A DNA stretch of 64,000 nt, from positions 56,663,169 through 56,727,168 of the forward strand of contig OX485806.1 in the NCBI GenBank assembly GCA_950295325.1, given 5' to 3'. Shown here piece by piece: positions 24,201-36,374 of the stretch. A model generated the notes under the pieces. It worked only from the letters and a program-made list of their open reading frames with translations, was not told the origin of the DNA and ran no database searches. This DNA comes from Polytrichum commune. Taxonomy: Eukaryota > Streptophyta > Polytrichopsida > Polytrichales > Polytrichaceae. The stretch's first letter is position 1, and every line of letters begins with the position of its first letter. The position numbers and the translations under genes were made by a program.

Positions 24201-26735
24201 AGCTCTAATGGATGTGTCAGGCTTGCGTTTCTCGGAGCCAAAGACCTCGGCACCCTCAAGGTGGGGACTACAAGTACAAAATTCTTCTCCGCCAGGCATG
24301 TCGAGAAGAACCTTCTGCAGGACAGCGTGGTCACCAGTACGTTGAGCTAGGGCTTTTTTGCTAGGGCCATCGCCCCCAACGCCACCCTTAAGAAACTGAT
24401 GGTACGCCACAACTTGGAGGAAGGCTCGAATATAGTCATCCACAGTGGCCACGTATAGATCGCCACCTTTGTTGCCGGACGTTTGGAACCATTTGTTGTG
24501 AATGGACTCGGGAATGTTGCAATTGGGCATTTGTGCAAATTCCTCGGCGGTCATGATTTTCTCCTGCGAAATAAAAAGGGTGTGCAAGAAATAAGAAAAG
24601 TTTGGAAAAGAAGATAAAACAGAAAACAAAGAGCAATAACACTAAAGACGCACCAATTCCATGAAGCCACCCCATTGTCGATAACGAAAGTGCCAGAAGA
24701 CTAGCCAAAGCTGAAGGTGTTTCAGCCCCTCCTCGGAGGTGCAGTTAGACGAAGCCCACCAGGCCTTGATGGCGAGGTACCTCGTTTCCGCCTCGAGCAT
24801 AGAGGATGTGTCGCGATACTGCAGGCAGAGACACTTGTGTTGGTCTTGCAAGTCATGCTTGATATATAGCTTGGTGTGTTTCTCCAAAGACTGGGCCAAT
24901 GGAAGTAGCACGTTCTCTCACGCCCATCGATGGGAACCTTTGGGTCTCCGGACCCGTAAACAATCCTAACGGCATTCCAATTGGCTTGGGCACTGTCTGC
25001 CATGAAGCCTTTGAAGTGGGGCTTGGGGATTCCATGGCGGGCCATGATGTGGTTGAGGTTATGCCAGAAAAGAACTTCGGATTGGAAGTCGCAGCAAGCG
25101 ATGGTCATGACGTGCTGGTAGGTTCCGTCGTATACGTGGCAGGCCATGGTGGTCCACTTGGCGACGCGTTTGACATGGTCGGACATGATCCAAGCATGCT
25201 CGAGATCTCCGCCAGGTTGCATGTGCTTAACCAAGTCGACCCCACTACCAGGGCGGACTTCGGACATTTTGAAAACGAAAACCTTGTCCGTAGCGTCACC
25301 TTGGCCTGGGAATTGATTCCGCTGGACATAGGCCCAAGTGCTGACACCTCGAAGCTTGGCGATGCCATCCATAACCCCCAATCTACGTAAGTATTTGAAA
25401 GTGGTAACCTTGTTTTGGAGGTGGGGGGAATGCAACTCCTTGCAACGATAAAAAAATGGGCTCAAGTTCTTCCAAGGAAAAGAGTTGATGAGGATCAGTA
25501 TCATTGCAGAGGGGGAACTCATCCACAAGGTCCTTGTTGGCTTCAAGGACGATTTTGCTATGGGTGGCTTGGGGCGTTCGCTCGACGTGCTCCTCGATGA
25601 GGGCGTCGATGCGCTGTTGGCTATTTCTGCAATTGCCAACCTTGACGGGATGATGATGGTTGCCCAGATGAATATAGGCACGCTGAGTGGTGGTATTGCC
25701 ATGACATGGTGCAATGCATTTGGGAGGCTCCTTACATATCCGGCACATTAGAGTGGATCCCAAAGGGAAGGGTCCACCAACGGGGAAGAACTCCTTGGTG
25801 AAACCGTCGAAATCAGTATCATTGACCGGGGAAGTCCGATGAGCACGTTGTAGGTAATTGCACTGAGGATTTTGGCATTGGAGGTGGCCAACACAACTGG
25901 AGGAGCAAAAAGCAAGGCCCATGTCATTGGTGATATTGGTGGTCTGGGTCTTAGTCCAAACATGGCCGTCATAGCGTTTGTCAATGGATTGGGCCTTCTT
26001 ATGAAAGGAAGGGACACCGAGTGGGGGTAGGACAAGCATAAGATCACCATCAAAGCGAGGTGGCAGGAAATTCACCTCTTCAATTTGTAAGGTGTCATAA
26101 TCCTACTTCTTGAGGATGTTCTTCCTACCGGGCATGGAAGCAAGAGAACGTAGACATTGAAGAATTGAAAAGGTGGATTTAGGAGGGGAGGGGGGAAGAG
26201 GACACTGGGGATCGAGGCTTACAAAAGGGGGGGTCACAGAGGGGGGACAGAGAGAGGAGGAAGATGGCTCGACCATAGGGGTGGAATGAGTGGGATCATC
26301 ACCATCGGATGAATCAGAAAATTGTATGACAGTGTGAATACCAGGTTCAATTTTGACACGAACGTCGGGAGGGGTGTTGAAAGTGGAAGCGGACGAATAA
26401 GGAGGGGTGCGGATTTCTATGGAGACGTGTGGCCGAGATTCAGGGAGACCGTAGACTCTGTATTTACCAACGGCGAGGTCCCACACAGATGGACCGTTGT
26501 CGGCAAGAATGGGATTCTCACGCATGGTAGAGGACAACAAAGAGGTAAGGGGATCATAAATCTCGCGTTCAACCCAAATAGAGGCATCATGTAATGAGAA
26601 CCTGATACAAAGGTGAAGGGAAGAGACACGTGCAAATCCGTTAGCATCTATGGGGAAAAGGATGGAAACTCCGAAGCCATTTGCATGGATCTCCGCCATG
26701 TCTGACACAGATGGCACGGAAGATGAGGAAGCCAT
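21256..26735 (-). pseudogene. MULE transposase, decayed and split by a solo LTR
   Basis: Read from 26735 (ATG of MASSSS) down to about 21256. Order: a Ser/Pro-rich N-terminus; a Cys-rich zinc-binding segment (CSSSCVGHLQC, CRICKEPPKC) near 25930-25730; the MULE DDE region at about 25400-24900 (HVMTIACCDFQSE, GFMADSAQANW); an intron at about 24564-24656 with canonical borders; a linker; and a C-terminal SWIM zinc finger near 21430-21350 (CNCPAF, then HCKHLYFIFV). Lesions: TAG at about 26103, one-base frameshifts near 25450 (a run of 7 T on this strand), near 24905 and near 21880, and an LTR at 22188-24069. The frame is continuous across the LTR site once one GGAAC copy is removed. Not functional. 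Confidence 0.8.
22183..24074 (+). mobile_element. Solo LTR, family B, inside the MULE transposase
   Basis: LTR 22188-24069 (1,882 bp), starting TGTAGTAAG and ending CTGCTCTACA. It is flanked by a perfect 5-bp duplication GGAAC (22183-22187 and 24070-24074). Pyrimidine-rich with at least ten copies of GACTATAGTC-like palindromes (for example near 22470, 23840, 23980 and 24040). Open frames such as 23318-23680 are Ser/Phe/Leu-rich low-complexity artefacts. No retroelement protein inside. Confidence 0.85.
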
Positions 26736-28086
26736 GTGTATATATAAGGAATAGAGGAAGGATGCCAAAAAGGGAAACCGGGCCTCGGCTGGAAAAAAAG
26801 GGAAAACCCTAAACATCGATCGGCATTATAAAGACAAGTATAGGGAAGGGAAGGGTCAGTATGTGCGCAAAGAAGTGAGATGCCCTAAGAGTATAGCATA
26901 GGAGAGAGAGAAATATTTAGAACCGGGAAGCACACATGAAGGAAACAGGCAACAGTGTAGTCTCCACAACGGATCTTGGAAGAAAAAGGAAGAAAAGAAA
27001 GGGAGGCACGAGTTTCAGCACTTCAAAACAGAGGCGACGGAGAGAACTTAGGAAGAAAGAGCAAACGTGTATAGAGGGAAGTGAGACACCAACAAACTTG
27101 AGCCAGACGAGCGGAGAGGTTGAGACAAGGGCATCAAGTAGGAACGAGGAACTGCAACGGATAGAGGAAGAAGGGGAGCAGAGTGGATCAGGCGAACCAT
27201 CAATGGGAGATAGCGAGCATCGAAGCAATTCCAATAAGAGCGAAACAGAGGAGGAGATAAAAGGGGACTCAATTAGCACAATAAGTTTGGGTTTAGGGTT
27301 TAGGGTTTAAAAGGCAAAAATACATTTAGGTTTTTGCAAAAATGGCATTACAAATTAAGCTCTCTAAATATGGATGACAAGTTCGGACTCCATATGGCGG
27401 TTGGATTAGTTTTGAAGTCGGTAGTGTTAAGGGTGACTGAACAATATGGTGAATGATATGTAGATTTAAATTGCAAAACTCAGAACAATACATTTGCTGA
27501 GATTGTGTGCGAGAAATCTTGAAATGGAAATTGAAGTTCGAAAGTTACAGTTGAATTTTAGATTTGTTCAATTTTCTTGAAATGATAACGACGATGTGTG
27601 GAAGTGATTACGAAATGAAATTACTGGTGTAAAGGGAGTATATTTCTGGACCATCTCGGAACCCAAAGATCGAAGAACGGTTATATTTTAGGTGAAGATT
27701 GTAAAGGCAAGCATGCTTGATAAGGAATAAAAATATTGGTATATCACTTTCGCTTTGAGGGCTCATTTCACAAAGTCGGACTAGAGACAAGCTCAACAGA
27801 GTCTTCGTGCCCTGCTGATTCTGCCAAGCCCGTTCCCTTGGCTATGGTTTCCCTAGATAGTAGATAGGGACAGTAGGAATCTCGTTAATCCATTCATGCG
27901 GGTCACTCCGCACCACCCTCTCGCCACCCTCTTCCAAGCCCATTGCCTTGGCAGTGGCTAGATAGTAGATAGGGACAGTGGGAATCTCATTTCTCCATTT
28001 ATGGTTGCAACTCTCGCCGCCCGTACCCTAACTAGTACGCTCAAGATCGCCCGCGCTCACCAACCAACCCGTTTCCAGATTGTTAG
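26736..28086. other. MULE interior, no supported gene
   Basis: A plus-strand ATG frame at 26936-27310 encodes a Lys/Arg- and Glu/Ser-rich peptide of 124 residues with no known domain. It is divergent from the transposase and could be an accessory ORF, but composition alone could keep it open. At 27288-27308 there are three units of GGGTTTA, a tiny telomere-like run. The rest shows nothing recognisable. Confidence 0.35.
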
Positions 28087-28605
28087 AATGCTAGGTGTAT
28101 ACAGAATGTTGGCAAGATAGTTTGAAATGTTTGATTTTTTGATATTTCAGTCGGGGGGGGGTTTGAGTTCATTAATCCAAGCACCCTCTCGGCCCCGAGA
28201 GGGTGGCCTTATTATGTTTAGGTGTATACAGAATGTTGATAAGATAGTCTGAAATGTTTGATTTTTGGATTTTTCAGTCGGGGGGGTTTAAGTTCATCAA
28301 TCCAAGCACCCTCTCGGCTCCGAAAGGGTGGCCTAAGTTTGTTTAGGTGTATACAGAATTTTAGTAAGATAGTCTGAAATGTTTGATTTTTCGATATTTC
28401 AGTCGGGGGGGGTTTAAGTTCATCAATCCAAACACCTTCTCTGAGTCGAAAGGGTGGCCTAAGTATGTTTAGGTGTATACAAATTTTTTGTAAGATAGTA
28501 TGAAATGTTTTATTTTTTTATTTTTCAGTCGGGGGGGCAATTAAGGTCATTAATCCAAGCACCCTCTCGGCCCCGAGAGGGTGGCCTTATTATGTTTAGG
28601 TGTAT
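28087..28605 (+). repeat. Minisatellite block 1 (about 124-bp unit, 4 copies)
   Basis: Four tandem copies of a unit with the order GTGTATACAGAATGTTGG, TCTGAAATGTTTGATTTTT, ATTTCAGTC, a run of 6-8 G, TTCATCAATCCAAGCA, and a hairpin with arms CCCTCTCGG and CCGAGAGGG. The same unit continues from 29590 after an insertion. Confidence 0.9.
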
Positions 28606-29589
28606 TGTCACCAAAAATTTCCCACCCTTCGATTTCTTCCTAGCCCGAGTCGAAAAGTTATAATGACACGTAGAAAATCCTCCCTTGGTAATTCAATGTA
28701 TGATTCCAATATACCCTTGGAATATACACAACTTGACTAATCCACACTATGTCATCTTATATTCCTTAACTTCGGGTAAGGTCACATCCTTAGTCTTCTC
28801 CAATGTCCACCCAGCCGCCTTGGCTACGCCTGCCTTCAATGATTTCCCTCGTGTGAATCGAGTCTTCGCCGTTGATTCCATACTATTGCACGAACCTTCG
28901 CTTGTTGATTCCATGAAGCACATAAGTTTAAGTATTAACAAATACTTGTGTAACTTATGGTGGCCTCTCCTTCACAGGCCTTCACATTCCATTACTAAGT
29001 TCAACCTCAATGGTCAATCACCAATACATTCAAAAGTTACACACACCCCTTCCTACCTAATGAATCCAACACTTTAAGTCTAAACATCATAAGTCAAAAA
29101 CTATAAGAGTGTGTCACTATTTTTTTGGAAGTTTCGACATAGTTTCGGTTTTTTGGCTCTCGAAAATTCATATGAAGTCCAAAAAATGAGTTCTTGGTAT
29201 CCATGGATAGGTAATGAAGTCCTCTACATGAATATGCAATAATATTTCTACTGCCATAAAGTATATGGTCGCAATTCTACGCTGTTCCCTTTGAATCTGC
29301 ACTTTTTCACTAGTTTTTGGAAGTTTGGACATAGGTTCGGTTTTTTGGCTCTCAAAAATTCATATGAAGTCCAAAAAATGAGTTCTTGGTATCCATGGAT
29401 AGGTAATGAAGTCTTCTACATGAATGTGCAATAATATATCTACTGCCAAAAAGTATATGGTCGCAATTCTACGTTGTTCCCTTTGAATCTACATTTTTTC
29501 ACTAGTTTTTAGAAGTTTGGACATAGTCTCGGTTTTTTGGCTCTCAAAAATATATATGAAGTCCAACAAAACTAAATGCTCCAATAAGA
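28606..29589 (+). repeat. Insertion in the minisatellite with its own 190-bp repeat
   Basis: Begins near 28611 with TGTCACC and a degenerate family-A-like block (CCCACCCTTCGATT, CCTAGCCCGAGT). This is followed by non-coding sequence and, from about 29122, about 2.4 tandem copies of a unit of roughly 190 bp (GAAGTTTGGACATAG, GGTTTTTTGGCTCTC, GGTATCCATGGATAGGTAAT). Clear target duplications were not found. Confidence 0.6.
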
Positions 29590-32500
29590 GCCTTTGCATG
29601 TATACAAAATGTTATTAAGATAGTCTGAAATGTTTGATTTTTTGATATTTCAGTCGGGGGGGATTAAGTTCATCAATCCAAGCACCCTCTCGAAGCCGAG
29701 AGGGTGGCCTAAGTATGTTTAGGTGTATACAAAATTTTGGTAAGATAGTCTGAAATGTTTGATTTTTCGATATTTCAGTCAGGGGGGATTTAAGTTCATC
29801 AATCCAAATACCTTCTCTGAGCCCAGAGGGTGGCCTAAGTATGTTTAGGTGTACACAGAATGTTGGTAAGATAGTCTGAAATGCTTGACTTGTGGATTTT
29901 TCAGTCGGGGGGGGGGGGTTAAGGTCATTAATCGAAGCACCCTCTCGGGGCCGAGAGGGTGGCCTTCATATGTTTAGGTGTATACAGAATGTTGGCAAGA
30001 TAGTTTGAAATGTTTGATTTTTTGATATTTCAGTCGGGGGGGGTTTGAGTTCATTAATCCAAGCACCCTCTCGGCCCCGAGAGGGTGGCCTTATTATGTT
30101 TAGGTATATACAGAATGTTGATAAGATAGTCTGAAATGTTTGATTTTTGGATTTTTCAGTCGGGGGGGTTTAAGTTCATCAATCCAAACACCTTCTCTGA
30201 GTCGAGAGGGTGGCCTAAGTATGTTTAGGTGTATACAGTATTTTTGTAAGATAGTCTGAAATGTTTTATTTTTTTATTTTTTAGTCGGGGGGGGGGGTTT
30301 AAGGTCATTAATCCAAGCACCCTCTCAGAGCCGAGAGGGTGGTCTAAGTATGTTTAGGTGTATACAGAATGTTGGTAAGATAGTTAGAAATGTTTTATTT
30401 TTCGATTTTTCAGTCGGGGGGGTTTAAGGTCATTAATCCAAACACCCTCTCGGCCTCGAGAGAGTGGCCTTATTATGTTTAGGTGTATACAATATGTTGT
30501 TAAGATATTATGAAATGTTTGATTTTTCGATATTTCAGTAGGGGGGGGATTAAGTTCATCAATCCAAGCACCCTCTCGGACCCGAGAGGGTGGCCTAAGT
30601 ATTTTTATGTGTATACATAATTTTGGTAAGATAGTATGAAATGTTTGATTTTTCGATATTTCAGTCGGGGGGGGGTTTAAATTCATCAATCCAAGCATCC
30701 TCTCGGAGCCGAGAGGGTGGCCTAAGTACGTTTTGGTGTATACAAAATGTTGGCAACAGAGTCTGAAATGTTTTATTTTTTGATATTTCAGTGGGGGGGG
30801 GGTTTAAGTTCATCAATCGAAGCACCCTCTCGGGGCCGAGAGGGTGGCCTTCATATGTTTAGGTGTATACAGAATGTTGGCAAAAGAGGTTAAAATGTTT
30901 GATTTTTTGATATTTCTGTCCGGGGGGTGTTTGAATTCATTAATCCAAGCACCCTCTCGGCCTCGAGAGGGTGGCCTTATTATGTTTAGGTGTATACAGA
31001 ATGTTGGTAAGATAGTCTGAAATGTTTGATTTTTCGATATTTTAGTCGGGGGGGTTTAAGTTCATCAATCCAAACACCTTCTCTGAGTCGAGAGGGTGGC
31101 CTAAGTATGTTTAGGTGTATACAGAATTTTTGTAAGATAGTCTGAAATGTTTTATTTTTTTATTTTTTAGTCGGGGGGGGGGGTTTAAGGTCATTAATCC
31201 AAGCACCCTCTCAGAGCCGAGAGGGTGGTCTAAGTATGTTTAGGTGTACACAGAATGTTGGTAAGATAGTTAGAAATGTTTTATTTTTCGATTTTTCAGT
31301 CGGGGGGGTTTAAGGTCATTAATCCAAACACCGTCTCGGCCTCGAGAGAGTGGCCTTATTATGTTTAGGTGTATACAATATGTTGTTAAGATATTATGAA
31401 ATGTTTGATTTTTCGATATTTCAGTAGGGGGGGGATTAAGTTCATCAATCCAAGCACCCTCTCGGACCCGAGAGGGTGGCCTAAGTATTTTTAGGTGTAT
31501 ACATAATTTTGGTAAGATAGTATGAAATGTTTGATTTTTCGATATTTCAGTCGGGGGGGGGTTTAAATTCATCAATCCAAGCATCCTCTCGGAGCCGAGA
31601 GGGTGGCCTAAGTACGTTTTGGTGTATACAAAATGTTGGCAACAGAGTCTGAAATGTTTTATTTTTTGATATTTCAGTCGGGGGGGGGGTTAAGTTCATC
31701 AATGCAACCACCCTCTCGGAGTCGAGAGGGTGGCCTAAGTATGTTTACGTGTATACAAAATTTTGGTAAGATAGTCTGAAATGTGTTATGTTTCGATTTT
31801 TCAGTCGGGGGGGGGGGGTTTAACGTCATTAATCCAAGCACCCTCTCGGCCCCAAGAAGGTGGCCTTATTATGTTTAGGTGTAAACAAAATGTTGGTAAG
31901 ATAGTCTCAATTGTTTTATTCTTCGATTTTTTAGTCTAGGAGGGGGTTTAAGGTCATTAATCCAAGCACCCTCTCGGCCCTGAGAGGGTGGCCTTATTAT
32001 GTTAAGGTTTATCCAAAATGTTGTTAAGATAGTATGAAATGTTTGATTTTTGGATTTTTTAGTCGGGGGGGGGGGTTTAAGTTCATCAATCCAAGCACCC
32101 TCTCAGAGCCGAGAGGGTGGCCTTCATATGTTTAGGTGTATACAAAATTTTGGCAAGATAGTCTGTAATGTTTTATTTTTTGATATTTCAGTTAGGGGGG
32201 ATTTAAGTTCATCAATCCAAGCACCCTGTCGGAGCCGAGAGGGTGGCCTTCATATGTTTAGGTGTATACAGAATGTTGGTAAGTTAGTCTGAAATGCTTG
32301 ATTTTTGGATTTTTCAGTTGGGGGGGCGGTTTAAGTTCATCAATCCTAGCACCCTCTCGGAGCCGAGAGGGTGGCCTAAGTATGTTTAGGTGTATACATA
32401 ATATTGGTAAGATACTCTGAAATGTTTTATTTTTCGATATTTCAAATGGGGAGGGGTTTAAGTTCATCAATCCAAGCACCCTCTCAGCCTTGAGAGGGTG

Positions 32501-33915
32501 GCCTTATTATGTTTAGGTGTATACTGAATGTTGTTAAGATAGTCTGAAATGTTTGATTTTTTGATATTTCAGTCGGGGGGGGGGGGTTTAAGGTCATGAA
32601 TCCAAGCACCCTCTCGGTTCCGAGAGGGTGGCCTTATTATGTTTAGGTGTATCCAAAATGTTGTTAAGATAGTCTGAAATGTTTTTTTTTCGATATTTCA
32701 GTCGGGGGGGAGTTTGAGTTCATCAATCCAAGCACCCTCTCAGAGCCGATAGGTTGGCCTGAGTATGTTTAGGTGTATACCGAATGTTGGGAAGATAGTC
32801 TGAAATATTTGATTCTTAGATTTTTAAGTCGGGGGCGGGGGTTTAAGGTCATTAATCCAATCACCCTCTCGGAGCCGAGAGGGTGGCATAAGTATGTTTA
32901 GGTGTATACGGAATGTTGGTAAGATAGTCTGAAATGTTTGGTTTTTGGATTTTTCAGTAAGGGGGGGGGGTTTAAGGTCATTAATCCAAGCACCCTCTCG
33001 GCCCCGAGAGGGTGGCCTTATTATGTTTAGGTGTATCAAGAATATTGTTAAGATAGTCTGCAATGTTTGATTTTTGGATTTTTTAGTCGGGGGGGGGGGT
33101 TTAAGTTCATCAATCCAAGCACCCTCTCGGAGCCGAGAGGGCGGCCTTCATATGTTTAGGTGTATACAAAATTTTGGCAAAATAGTCTGAAATGTTTTAT
33201 TTTTCAATATTTCAGTTAGGGGGGATTTAAGTTCATCAATCCAAGCACCCTCTCGGAGCCGAGAGGGTGGCCTTCATATGTTTAGGTGTATATAGAATGT
33301 TGGTAAGATAGTATGAAATGTTTGATTTTTGGATTTTTCTGTCTCGGGGGGGGGGGTGGGAGTTCATTAATCCAAACACCCTCTCGGCTCCGAGAGGGTG
33401 GCCTTAGTATGTATGGTTTATCCAAAATGTGGTAAGATAGTTGAAATGTTTGATTTTTGGATTTTTCATTCGGGGGGGGGGGGGACTTCATTAATCCAAA
33501 CACCCTATCGGCTCCGAGAGGGTGGCCTTATTATGTTTATGTGTATCCAGAATGTGGTATGATAGTCTCAAATGATTGATTTTTGGATTTTTCAGTCGGG
33601 GTGGGGGGTGGGAGTTCATTAATCCGAGCACCCTCTCGGCTCCGAGAGGGTGGCCTTAGTATGTTTAGGTGTATCCAGAATGTGGTAAGATAGTCTCAAA
33701 TCTTTGATTTATCCATTTTTCAGTCGGGGGGGACTTCATTAATCCAAACACCCTCTCGGCTCCGAGAGGGTGGCTTTATTATGTTCAGGTTTATCCAGAA
33801 TGTGGTAGGATAGTCTCAAATGTTTGATTTTTGGATTTTTCAATCGAGGGGGGGGGGTGGAAGTTCATTAGATTAAGCACCCTCTCGGCTCCGAGAGGGT
33901 GGCCTTAGTAGGTTT
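29590..33915 (+). repeat. Minisatellite block 2 (about 124-bp unit, about 35 copies)
   Basis: Roughly 35 tandem copies of the same unit. Each has a plus-strand run of 6-14 G directly after ATTTCAGTC and, about 35 bp later, a near-perfect 9-bp-stem hairpin (CCCTCTCGG/CCGAGAGGG) with a 0-3 nt loop. Stem changes are sometimes compensated or G-T paired. A higher-order repeat of about 886 bp (7 units) is visible, 29963-30848 being copied as 30849-31734. The open frames across the array are repeats of one peptide pattern and are not called as genes. Confidence 0.92.
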
Positions 33916-33998
33916 ATGTACTCCAATCCATCATTCTTTTGTTTTTTTTTTTGCTTTTGTTTTTTGTCATTTCTAACTTTATGTTTGTCTCCTTTTAG

Positions 33999-36374
33999 TT
34001 GGAGAAGGGGGTTGAGGCTGAGATCGCCTCCTTCAAAAATGAATGCTCGATCGACGTGGACTGGGCTTCTGCGGAGGACGTCATGTAGCCTGCTCATTAC
34101 GTCGAGCATTGGAGGCTGGTTTTGTGGGACAAGGCTTTTCGTGTCTATTTTGACGAAAATGGAGAGTTCAAGTTTACCAAAGGTCTTAACCTCATGGAAT
34201 TTCAAGAAGGCCCCATAGCTATCAAATGCGTCGTTTATCGGTAATGTTTTATTTTTTCTTTTTAATCTTCATATACTCATTTGGTTTCCCCTTTTCCCAT
34301 TCCATTACCGTTTTCTCATGTTCTTCAATTTGCAGGTACATTCGTGAGTTTGTCTTCAAAAATGCTTTTCCTCGTTCGTCTTTGCCTTCATTCCTTGAAG
34401 ATTGGCTCCATACGAGGTACAGTTATTGTGTGTACACTCTCATGCAGATTACCAAATTCCCACGCGCACACTTGGTCGCAGGTGGCTAGTACTTGGACTG
34501 TTCTCGTGGATTCGTACGCGAATCTGAGGAACCACTTTACATCAGCCTCATTTCTTCTGCCCCGGAGGTAATTGAACTGGAGGAGGAGCCGGAAGAAAAC
34601 GAGATCCCGCCTCCTCCCACCATTGTGAAAGAGATTGGGTCCGCAAAGGGTAAGGGTAGGAAGCTTGTCCCCCATGCATCTTCTCAAGTTTCTACTCGTT
34701 CTTACACCAACCACCACTCCTTCTGCCCCTGGCCCCGATCCGGTACCAGCTCCTTCCCATAGCGGCGCAACCATCCCATCGATGCCTCGCAAGAGGAAGG
34801 CTGTTGCACCGGATACATCGGCAACTTCCTTGGATAGGTCATCTAGCCTTTCATTGATTAAGAATGTGGACATGGAAGAGCTCATTGAGGATCTCATGAA
34901 GACGAAGATTCAACCTCCCGCCTACCGCCGCATCCAAGAATTGACAACCAAGGTTTATATGCCGATCTCTAGTTTTATCCTTTGATTCCTTAGAGTTCAA
35001 CATTCGTTTTTTTGTTATTAATTTTGTTTGTCTATTTGCTTCTCAGGTTGGAGTAGGACGTACTCGTCCAAACACGAAGCCTAAGATTCACACGGGCATT
35101 GACCTACTCTTTGCAGATTGTACCCGAGAACTTATGTGTGCCTAGCATCTCGGCCTTTTCCTCGGATGTTCCTCAGTAGAACAAGCGGTCTTCCACTTAC
35201 TTTGAGGTTTTGTTTGCTTTTGCAAGTGCCAACCTGCATGACAACGGCGTCCTCGTCTTCGTACATGCCGCTGATCCGGAGGTCTCTAGATCAATTCACG
35301 ATTGGGCACACACTGAGGAATTCTACGTTGCCGAAGATTGGTTTGGCATGAATGACCTTGATCTCCAATCGCCCACTAATCCTTCTGACTTGGTAAGTCG
35401 TTTACGGCTTCATCCATTTTTATTCTTGCCTTATTTTTTTCATTTATGTATTCTTAATTCTACCGTTCATTTTTTTGTTCAGACTCGCAAGTTCTTCATC
35501 AAGGTGCTTGTTCGTAATGATTCTATCTTGAGTTTCCGTACCTCGGAGTTCCAAGACATTGGTTACAATATTAAGAGAGATGGTTGGCTCAACAGCTTCG
35601 TTGATGCAAAGAACTAGTCGATGAGGGAAGACGGGATGCCCTGGAGAAGTGCTCGTGAGAAACGCTCCGAGTTCTTTTCCATCCATTTCTCTGCTCTCAC
35701 GGACAATGACGACATTATAATGGATTGGCAATGTGGCGTTGGTATGTTCTTAATCTCCTTGTTTCTCATTTTTTTTTTTTTTTTTCCTAGTTCTTTCGTT
35801 TCTTTTTGTTTTATTTTACGTTCATTCCCGTATACTCACCTTTGCGCATTTGGTTGTACTAGGAGGCTTCGTCATAGCATGCCGCTCCATTCAACGACAT
35901 ATTATAGCTTTGGAGTCGGACATCGACATCTACAAGTCCGTCCTCCTCCCCATGCGTGAGGCCAACCAATAACATACCTCTCAGCATGTGGCCCCTCAAC
36001 GACGCTCGGTTTTTGCTCCTCTTCCTTGGAAGATGGCGAAGCGCAATTTTGATTTGCTGTGTGCGTAAGTTCGTTATTGGCTTCGAACTTGCTTTCTTTC
36101 ATTTCTATCTTCTCGGTTCGAAGTTGTTGGCATGGGCTAATGTAATTTTATTCTCGTCCTGTATGTTCAGAGTTCAAAATGAGAGCCCGATTCGCGTCCT
36201 TACCGCGGACATGTTTTCAACGCCTTCGACGACGTTCGAGCTCCCTTCCTATGCAGCTGGGCTTGCCAATCTTTTGGCGGAAGCACCGTCCCCACCTCCT
36301 TTTCGCACCCGCCCTTTCAACAAATTATTTTTGGATTTCCTAGACATAGAGGCCGATCAGGGAAAAGATATGTG
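33999..36374 (+). pseudogene. DNA N6A/N4C-type methyltransferase-like gene, spliced and broken
   Basis: Exon-intron pattern on the plus strand with canonical borders: exons about 33999-34240, 34336-34416, a central low-complexity part to 34953, 35047-35392, 35483-35741, 35863-36064 and 36171-36374. Methyltransferase signals come in permuted (beta-class) order. First is a motif IV-like strand, GIDLLFAD (about 35095-35118). Then NLHDNGVLVFVHAADPE (strand beta-5 region) and EDWFGMNDLDLQSP. Then DDIIMDWQCGVG (motif I-like Asp and Gly residues) joined by splicing to a strand and acidic end, QRHIIALESD. This resembles N6_N4_Mtase proteins; the DPPY-type tetrapeptide itself is damaged. In-frame stops at about 34086, 35177, 35615 and 35968, plus a frameshift near 35118. 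The 3' end is cut by an LTR at 36371. N-terminal exons were not found. Confidence 0.55.

Noticed and set aside
27288-27308. Telomere or interstitial telomeric repeat.
   Set aside because: Only about three units of the plant telomere motif; too short to mean more than chance or a small regulatory box.
30384-31584. Two nearly identical 104-residue minus-strand proteins.
   Set aside because: They are translations of the minisatellite and its 886-bp block duplication; the peptide repeats with the DNA unit.
28087-33915. A CRISPR-like array or a Helitron end (hairpin followed by CTAAG).
   Set aside because: Units are continuous tandem repeats with no unique spacers in a plant nuclear context, and the hairpin is not followed by a consistent CTRR end or an AT insertion site.
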